A DNA stretch of 5,637 nucleotides from Paracoccaceae bacterium (GTDB lineage Bacteria; Pseudomonadota; Alphaproteobacteria; Rhodobacterales; Rhodobacteraceae): the NCBI GenBank assembly GCA_902525995.1, contig CABZJG010000127.1, positions 1-5,637 of the forward strand, written 5' to 3'. This document shows positions 1 to 4,408 of this stretch, one piece after another. Each line of letters starts with the position of its first letter. The first letter of the stretch is position 1. The notes beneath the pieces were generated by a model. That model was not told where the DNA came from and searched no databases. It worked only from the letters and a program-made list of their open reading frames with translations. Made by a program: the position numbers and the translations under genes.

Positions 1-1231
1 CGCCGCTATTGGCGTCAATAAATTCCAGCACCAGCGGACGAATGTTTTCACGCCAGCTTTTCCCGGCAAAGATGCCATAGTGACCCGCTTCTGGTTCAAC
101 GTGGCTGGCCTTTTTATCCGCTGGAAGCCCAGAGCAAAGATCCAGTGCGGCAATACATTGCCCGGGCGCAGATATGTCATCTTTCGCGCCTTCGACAGTT
201 TTGATTGCAACATTGGTGATTTTGGAAAAATCAATTTTCTTTCCGGCCACTGTAAATCGGTTTCGTGCAATTTCGCGCTGTTTGAAAATCCGCTCAACCG
301 TTGACAGGTAAAATTCAGCGGTCATGTCCATCACAGCGAGGTATTCATCATAAAACTTGTTGTGTTTGTCATGCTCCGAGGCCGTGTTTTGGGCCACGCG
401 TATGATCTGATCGGAAAAGGCTTGGCTGTGCCTGTCGCTGTTCATCGACATAAAGGAGGCCAGTTGCAATAAACCGGGGTACACTTTGCGCCCCACTCCG
501 GCATATTTAAATCCGACCTGCTGAATTAAGGTATGCTCAAGCTGGCCCATGGTAACGCGACGGCCAAAATCAGTGACATCAGTGGGCGCCGCATCCGGAT
601 CAACCGGCCCGCCGATCAATGTTAGGCTGCGCGGCTGCGCCGCTGGGTTTTCTTCGGCCAGATAGGCTGTGGCTGCCAAAGCCAGGGGCACAGGTTGGCA
701 TACGGCAATAATATGGGTTTCCGGTCCAAGGTGATTTAAATACTCCACCAGATAGAGCGTATAATCTTCGACATCAAACTTACCCTTTGAAACGGGTATA
801 TCGCGTGCATTGTGCCAGTCCGTGACATAAACTTCGCAATCACCAATCAGGCTTTTGACTGTTGACCTTAGTAATGTTGCGTAATGCCCGGACATGGGCG
901 CGATTAAAAGCACTTGGCGGGATGCAGGTTTGAGGCCCTGCACTTCAAAGTGAATTAAATCTCCAAAGGCCCCTGAAACAACTGGCTTGACTTGAACCGA
1001 ATGATCGCGGCCATCATCACAGGTGATGCTGTCAATGCCCCAGTCCGGCTTGGTGATCATCCGCTGAAAGCTGCGCTCGGTCACTTGCCCCCAGGCAGCG
1101 GCCCATTGCAGCCATGGGTTCGGAACTGCGGAAAAAGCTGGATAAGACGCGAAGGCCTGTGCGGTTGCGCCCATCCACTGGTTGGTGTTGCGCATGGCTT
1201 CCATTAAATCGTAGCTGGCCATATGGCGCAT
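1..1231 (-). CDS. phaZ: Intracellular PHB depolymerase PhaZ (3' end cut by window)
   Basis: This frame stays open for 410 codons to the window edge. PhaZ hydrolyses amorphous intracellular polyhydroxybutyrate on granules, releasing hydroxybutyrate units for carbon and energy supply. The translation matches the PhaZ1 / i-PHB depolymerase family, an alpha/beta-hydrolase-like group that uses a Cys nucleophile instead of Ser. I see the nucleophile motif AVCQP with Cys178, a candidate acid in AKDDI at Asp351 (or Asp352), and the catalytic His384 in EAGHYGIFAG. Their spacing closely matches Cys183/Asp355/His388 of Ralstonia eutropha PhaZa1. The N-terminal part (YDLMEAMRNTNQWMGA) is also typical. 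The family is usually slightly longer than 410 residues, so probably only about ten residues are missing. The ATG at 1231 is preferred over the in-frame ATG at 1222 because AAGGAG lies 6 nt upstream. The gene is divergent from phaC and shares 107 bp of regulatory DNA with it. No signal peptide is evident, as expected for a cytoplasmic granule enzyme. Confidence 0.95.
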   Translation of the reverse strand, partial: MRHMASYDLMEAMRNTNQWMGATAQAFASYPAFSAVPNPWLQWAAAWGQVTERSFQRMITKPDWGIDSITCDDGRDHSVQVKPVVSGAFGDLIHFEVQGLKPASRQVLLIAPMSGHYATLLRSTVKSLIGDCEVYVTDWHNARDIPVSKGKFDVEDYTLYLVEYLNHLGPETHIIAVCQPVPLALAATAYLAEENPAAQPRSLTLIGGPVDPDAAPTDVTDFGRRVTMGQLEHTLIQQVGFKYAGVGRKVYPGLLQLASFMSMNSDRHSQAFSDQIIRVAQNTASEHDKHNKFYDEYLAVMDMTAEFYLSTVERIFKQREIARNRFTVAGKKIDFSKITNVAIKTVEGAKDDISAPGQCIAALDLCSGLPADKKASHVEPEAGHYGIFAGKSWRENIRPLVLEFIDANSG

Positions 1232-1237
1232 TGCTCT

Positions 1238-1243
1238 CTCCTT
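1238..1243 (-). promoter_or_regulatory. Shine-Dalgarno site of phaZ
   Basis: On the minus strand AAGGAG is followed by 6 nt and then the ATG at 1231. This strong site fixes the phaZ start at 1231 rather than the alternative Met codon three codons later. Confidence 0.8.
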
Positions 1244-1276
1244 GCTTTGGAGTGGCGCTCATCGATATTTCGTCGA

Positions 1277-1305
1277 TTTACCTCGCACCCAAATATTGTT
1301 ATGCT
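1277..1305 (+). promoter_or_regulatory. Possible sigma70-type phaC promoter
   Basis: TTTACC (1277-1282) and TATGCT (1300-1305) are separated by 17 bp and each matches four of six consensus bases. Transcription would start near 1312, about 27 nt before phaC. The -10 hexamer overlaps the CTGC-N3-GCAG palindrome at 1303-1315, a suitable place for repression. This is a weak consensus match picked by eye; no convincing phaZ promoter could be assigned on the other strand. Confidence 0.35.
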
Positions 1306-1315
1306 GCACAGCAGC
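1303..1315. promoter_or_regulatory. Putative PhaR operator between phaZ and phaC
   Basis: GCTGC-ACA-GCAGC is a perfect 5-bp inverted repeat with a 3-bp centre and contains CTGC-N3-GCAG, the motif type reported for PhaR of Rhodobacter sphaeroides and related bacteria. It lies 23 bp upstream of the phaC start and 71 bp upstream of the phaZ start, so one site could influence both divergent genes. The palindrome is seen directly; binding by the PhaR encoded here is inferred. Confidence 0.65.
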
Positions 1316-1338
1316 GAAGGTATGCGGAAAATTTTCAA

Positions 1339-3132
1339 ATGACAACCACTGACACAGATATTGAAACCCAAACTTTAAGATTAGAGGAAAATATTGCGAA
1401 ATTAGATGAATTGAACCATCGGTTGATTGCGGTGTTGAAAACAAAAAAGACAACCGATCCGGCCCTGAGTGGTCCCGGTCATGATTTGGCAATAAAGACG
1501 ACAGCAGCCTATTGGCAGGAGGCAATCCAAAATCCAAGCAAGCTGATTGAGCACCAGATTGCCTATTGGGGCAAAACGCTCACCCATTTTATTGAAGCGC
1601 AAAGCACGATTTTGAATAATGGAAATGAGGCGGCAGAGACAGATACCAAGTTTGATAAGCGATTTTCCAATCCTTTGTGGTATAGCCATCCCTTTTTTAA
1701 GTTCATCAAACAACAGTATTTGCACAATGCAGAAGCAGTGCAAACGGCCATAGAGTCCGTGGACGGACTTGAGACAACTGAGAAAAAGCGTCTTGAATAT
1801 TTTGCCAAGCAAATCGTCGATATGATGGCGCCGACGAATTTTCTGGCGACAAACCCCGACGCTTTAGAGCAAGCGGTTCAAACCCAAGGTCAGTCGCTCA
1901 TCGACGGGTTGGAAAACCTTATTGCAGATCTTGAGGCGAATGATGGCGAATTGGTTGTTCGTCTGGCGGATGAGCAAGCCTTTGAGCTTGGCCGTAATAT
2001 TGCGACCACACCGGGAAAAGTTGTGTTTCGCAACCACATGTTCGAGTTGATCCAATACAGCCCCAGTACAAAAACCACACATGAAATCCCCTTGGTGGTT
2101 TTTCCACCTTGGATCAACAAATTCTATATTTTGGATCTCACAGCGCAAAACAGTATGATTAAATGGCTGGTTGATCAGGGCTTTACTGTTTTTGTTGTCT
2201 CTTGGATCAATCCGGACGCCAGTTACAAGGATGTTTCGCTCGAAGACTATATCGAGCATGGTTATTTACAAGCCTTTGAAACTGTTCGCGCGGCAACGGG
2301 GCAGCAAAAAGTGAATACGGTTGGCTATTGTATCGGTGGGACCACCTTGGCCCTGACTTTGGCCTTGCTAAAGCAGCGCGGCCAGCGGTTGGTCAACAGT
2401 GCAACCTTCTTTACCACATTGACAGATTTCTCTGATCAAGGAGAGTTTTTACCATTTCTGCAAAATGATTTCGTTGATGGAATTGAGCAGGCGGTCGATG
2501 CGAAAGGCATTCTTGAAAGCTACATCATGGCGCGCACTTTTAGCTTTTTGCGGTCAAATGATCTGATTTATACACCCGCAATTAAAAGCTATATGATGGG
2601 CAAAGCGCCCCCTGCCTTTGACCTTTTATATTGGAATGGAGATGGCGCAAACCTGCCCGGTAAGATGGCCGTTCAATATCTTCGGGGGCTGTGCCAGAGA
2701 AATGAATTTGCCGAGGGTGGCTTTGAGCTTTTCGGGCAAAAGTTACAGTTGCAGAACGTTGATGTACCGCTCTGCGCCATAGCGTGTGAAACTGATCATA
2801 TTGCCAATTGGAAAGACAGCTATCGGGGTTTGCAGCAAATGGGCAGCCGCTCCAAAACCTTTATTTTGGCAGAATCGGGGCATATTGCCGGTATCGTCAA
2901 TCCGCCAAGCAAAAATAAATATGGGTATTTTCTTCATTCTGATTTGAAAAAAACACCCGAAAACTGGCATGTAGACGCCAAACACCACGCGGGCAGCTGG
3001 TGGCCGGAATGGGCGGAATGGTTGAAAAAACGTTCAGGAAAACAACGGGATGCACTTGTGCCTGGCAGTGAAAACTTGCCTGTCATTTGTGATGCACCGG
3101 GGCTTTACGTCACCCAGAAAGCGAAAGTTTAA
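1339..3132 (+). CDS. phaC: Class I poly(3-hydroxyalkanoate) synthase PhaC
   Basis: PhaC polymerises (R)-3-hydroxyacyl-CoA, mainly 3-hydroxybutyryl-CoA, into PHA on the granule surface and releases CoA. The 597-residue product fits the usual class I length of about 590-600. The N-terminal domain (about 1-230, containing NPLWYSHPFFKFIKQ at 111-125) precedes an alpha/beta-hydrolase catalytic domain (about 230-590). The lipase-box-like GYCIGG gives nucleophile Cys331; Asp486 in ETDHI and His515 in SGHIAG complete the triad equivalent to Cys319/Asp480/His508 of R. eutropha PhaC. PPWINKFYILDL (256-267) and SWWPEW (553-558) are also family hallmarks. The frame is open 75 codons further upstream to an ATG at 1114, but that extension crosses the promoter region and runs antisense to phaZ. 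The ATG at 1339 gives normal length and sequence; its ribosome site is weak (GGAAA at 1326-1330, 8 nt spacing). It is followed by phaP in the same direction after 113 bp, with no obvious terminator between them. Confidence 0.96.
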   Translation: MTTTDTDIETQTLRLEENIAKLDELNHRLIAVLKTKKTTDPALSGPGHDLAIKTTAAYWQEAIQNPSKLIEHQIAYWGKTLTHFIEAQSTILNNGNEAAETDTKFDKRFSNPLWYSHPFFKFIKQQYLHNAEAVQTAIESVDGLETTEKKRLEYFAKQIVDMMAPTNFLATNPDALEQAVQTQGQSLIDGLENLIADLEANDGELVVRLADEQAFELGRNIATTPGKVVFRNHMFELIQYSPSTKTTHEIPLVVFPPWINKFYILDLTAQNSMIKWLVDQGFTVFVVSWINPDASYKDVSLEDYIEHGYLQAFETVRAATGQQKVNTVGYCIGGTTLALTLALLKQRGQRLVNSATFFTTLTDFSDQGEFLPFLQNDFVDGIEQAVDAKGILESYIMARTFSFLRSNDLIYTPAIKSYMMGKAPPAFDLLYWNGDGANLPGKMAVQYLRGLCQRNEFAEGGFELFGQKLQLQNVDVPLCAIACETDHIANWKDSYRGLQQMGSRSKTFILAESGHIAGIVNPPSKNKYGYFLHSDLKKTPENWHVDAKHHAGSWWPEWAEWLKKRSGKQRDALVPGSENLPVICDAPGLYVTQKAKV

Positions 3133-3145
3133 ACAAGTTTTTTTG

Positions 3146-3156
3146 CTGCAGTGCAG
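3146..3156. promoter_or_regulatory. Putative PhaR operator 1 upstream of phaP
   Basis: CTGC-AGT-GCAG, an exact CTGC-N3-GCAG inverted repeat, is flanked by a T-tract on the left and an A-tract on the right. It lies just upstream of the -35 hexamer proposed for phaP. The 12-mer TTGCTGCAGTGC at 3143-3154 recurs with one mismatch in front of phaR at 3779-3790, supporting a shared binding protein, most likely PhaR. Confidence 0.7.
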
Positions 3157-3164
3157 AAAAAGAC

Positions 3165-3193
3165 TTGAAATGCTGCGCTGCAGTATGCATATA
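3165..3193 (+). promoter_or_regulatory. Likely phaP promoter
   Basis: TTGAAA (3165-3170) and CATATA (3188-3193) are spaced by 17 bp and resemble sigma70 hexamers, with a TG just before the -10 element. Transcription would begin near 3200, leaving a leader of about 45 nt. The second CTGC-N3-GCAG palindrome sits inside the spacer, so bound repressor would block RNA polymerase. A separate strong promoter fits the known abundance of phasins. Predicted by eye. Confidence 0.5.
3173..3183. promoter_or_regulatory. Putative PhaR operator 2 in the phaP promoter
   Basis: CTGC-GCT-GCAG is the second exact CTGC-N3-GCAG repeat upstream of phaP, with its centre 27 bp from that of the first. It lies between the predicted -35 and -10 hexamers. 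Tandem sites are consistent with tight repression of the phasin gene by PhaR. Confidence 0.7.
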
Positions 3194-3197
3194 GAAC

Positions 3198-3227
3198 CTA
3201 TCGATAGATTCAGAAATACATTCTGAG
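3198..3227 (+). other. Palindrome and hairpin in the phaP leader
   Basis: CTATCGATAG at 3198-3207 is a perfect 10-bp palindrome. Immediately after it, TCAGAA (3210-3215), a 5-nt loop and TTCTGA (3221-3226) form a 6-bp stem, extendable by one G-T pair. Both lie in or at the edge of the predicted untranslated leader, upstream of the phaP ribosome site. They may stabilise the 5' end of the mRNA or be operator-like DNA; neither role is shown by the sequence alone. Confidence 0.4.
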
Positions 3228-3245
3228 CATTCAAAGGATAAAAAA

Positions 3246-3692
3246 ATGGCGACTATGACACCAGATATGACTACGTTTTTTAAAGATATTTTGGGCGCAT
3301 ACCCCGTAGACACAAAATTCTACCAAGATGCATTTGATAACTCAGCTGCGATGAACGAAAAAATGACCAAGGTCGCCTTGCAAGCGGTTCAGCAAAGCGC
3401 TGATATCTCTAACAAATGGACAAAAGAGACATTGGGAAAAATCTCAACGATCGCCAAAGCAAAAACTGACCCGGCTGATTATGCCAAAGCCCTGACTGAT
3501 TTTGCATCTGCACAGGCAGAAGCAACAGCTGAAAATATCGCAGCTTTTGCAGAAGTCGCAAAAAAAGCACAGATGGAAACTGTTGAGCTGGTAATGGCAG
3601 CGGGTAAAGAGGCCACTCAGGACGCAACAGACGCCGTTGCAAAGGCCACCAAAGACGTCAACGCCTCAGCAAAGAAAGCCGCTGCGAAGTAA
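3246..3692 (+). CDS. phaP: Phasin PhaP, granule-associated protein
   Basis: Phasins are small amphipathic proteins that coat the PHA granule surface, controlling granule number and size and stopping other proteins from sticking. The 148-residue product is the right size and composition for the Phasin_2 family: mostly helical, rich in Ala, Lys and Glu, without signal peptide or Cys. The N-terminal third (DMTTFFKDILGAYPVDTKFYQDAF) is hydrophobic/aromatic, the middle (about 25-125) is a long predicted amphipathic helix including SAQAEATAENIAAF, and the tail from about 125 is an Ala/Lys-rich low-complexity segment ending KKAAAK. The ATG is supported by AAAGGA at 3233-3238 with 7 nt spacing. The gene sits between synthase and repressor, has its own likely promoter with two PhaR-type operators, and ends before a strong terminator, so it is probably made mainly as a monocistronic, PhaR-controlled transcript. 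Confidence 0.92.
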   Translation: MATMTPDMTTFFKDILGAYPVDTKFYQDAFDNSAAMNEKMTKVALQAVQQSADISNKWTKETLGKISTIAKAKTDPADYAKALTDFASAQAEATAENIAAFAEVAKKAQMETVELVMAAGKEATQDATDAVAKATKDVNASAKKAAAK

Positions 3693-3728
3693 TTTTTCTT
3701 TCGTTTTCTCCTCCCAAGAAAACTCTAT

Positions 3729-3761
3729 AGGGTGAGCAATAGCTCACCCTTTCTTTTTTTT
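3729..3761 (+). terminator. Rho-independent terminator after phaP
   Basis: A perfect 9-bp stem (AGGGTGAGC at 3729-3737 with GCTCACCCT at 3742-3750) closes an AATA loop and is followed by a T-rich run interrupted by a single C, to 3761. It lies 36 bp after the phaP stop and should end most phaP transcription before phaR. Confidence 0.92.
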
Positions 3762-3779
3762 CTGCAAGCGCGTAGACTT

Positions 3780-3794
3780 TGCCGCAGTGCTGCA
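3780..3794. promoter_or_regulatory. Variant PhaR-type site upstream of phaR
   Basis: This stretch contains GCAG-TG-CTGC (3784-3793), the same half-sites as the other operators but in the opposite order and with a 2-bp centre. TTGCCGCAGTGC (3779-3790) matches the first phaP operator in 11 of 12 bases. Its position 17 bp before the phaR start is consistent with autorepression, which is known for PhaR in Paracoccus denitrificans. A weak -10-like TAGACT is at 3773-3778, but no good -35 is seen. Confidence 0.5.
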
Positions 3795-3800
3795 TTTTTC

Positions 3801-3806
3801 GGAGGT
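3801..3806 (+). promoter_or_regulatory. Shine-Dalgarno site fixing the GTG start of phaR
   Basis: GGAGGT lies 5 nt before the GTG at 3812. An in-frame TTG at 3779 has no such site and would add 11 residues unlike the family N-terminus, so GTG is chosen as the start. Confidence 0.85.
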
Positions 3807-3811
3807 CAACC

Positions 3812-4375
3812 GTGTCGACGACAGACAAACCACTCTTGATAAAACGATATGCAAGTCGACGCTTGTACAATACAGAAACCAGTGACTACGTCACGCTTGA
3901 TGATATTGCAGGCTTTATTCGGGACGGCCGAGAGGTTCAGATCATAGACCTTAAATCTGGCGATGACCTAACCCGCCAATTTTTACTTCAGATCATTGCT
4001 GATCACGAAAGTCGCGGCGAAAATGTTCTGCCCATCAATGTGCTCACCGATTTGGTGCGCAGCTATACCACCCAAGCCACCAGTATCGTACCGCAGTTTT
4101 TGGCCATGTCTTTCGATATGATGCGCGATGGGCAATCAAAAATGCTTGAAAACATGGGGGCCATGAGCCCGCTTTCTGGAATGCCCGGTTTCGAAGCGAT
4201 GCAGGCTCAGCAAGAAGCGTTTCTAAAGGCTATGACAGGTGGTTTTTCCACCCGCCCTGATGACCCGCCCAAACCAGAACCATCTGCGGCGGACCCTGCC
4301 GATACCAGTGATTTACAAACAATAAAATCACAATTGGCAGACCTGCAGGCACAGCTGGAGAAGTTAAGCCGGTAG
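3812..4375 (+). CDS. phaR: PHA synthesis repressor PhaR
   Basis: PhaR is a DNA-binding repressor that also binds PHA granules: free PhaR represses phaP and its own gene, and nascent polymer sequesters it, so phasin is made only when granules form. The 187-residue protein begins with the PHB_acc_N DNA-binding domain (about 7-67), containing the hallmark RYASRRLYNTETSDYVTLDD at 12-31 and the VQIIDLKSGDDLTRQ stretch. A PHB_acc domain follows (about 70-115, NVLPINVLTDLVRSYTTQAT and FDMMRDGQ). A Met/Gln-rich segment (about 114-145), a Pro/Asp-rich linker (about 148-165) and a short leucine-rich, coiled-coil-like helix (167-186) complete it. It starts with GTG behind GGAGGT. It sits 119 bp after phaP, beyond the phaP terminator, so it needs its own promoter or terminator read-through. 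A PhaR-type site lies just upstream. It ends 33 bp from a convergent oxidoreductase gene. Confidence 0.95.
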   Translation: MSTTDKPLLIKRYASRRLYNTETSDYVTLDDIAGFIRDGREVQIIDLKSGDDLTRQFLLQIIADHESRGENVLPINVLTDLVRSYTTQATSIVPQFLAMSFDMMRDGQSKMLENMGAMSPLSGMPGFEAMQAQQEAFLKAMTGGFSTRPDDPPKPEPSAADPADTSDLQTIKSQLADLQAQLEKLSR

Positions 4376-4408
4376 TTTTTTGGCGCGCCCTGAGGGGCTA
4401 TAAATGAG

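Noticed and set aside
80..304. Plus-strand 74-codon open frame inside phaZ
   Set aside because: It is antisense to a well-conserved coding region of phaZ, has no ribosome site and resembles no protein I recognise.
1095..1112. Two GCAGC copies that look like PhaR half-sites
   Set aside because: They are direct, not inverted, repeats 13 bp apart and lie within phaZ coding sequence.
1259..2259. Several minus-strand open frames of 62-136 codons opposite phaC
   Set aside because: They are shadows of phaC in other frames; Cys/Arg-rich, low-plausibility products without ribosome sites.
3135..3161. T-tract/CTGC-AGT-GCAG/A-tract as a terminator for phaC
   Set aside because: The stem has only 4 bp and on neither strand is it followed by a T-run; it fits an operator better.
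4382..4389. GGCGCGCC 8-bp palindrome after phaR
   Set aside because: A short GC palindrome with no partner elsewhere in the window; chance is the simplest explanation.
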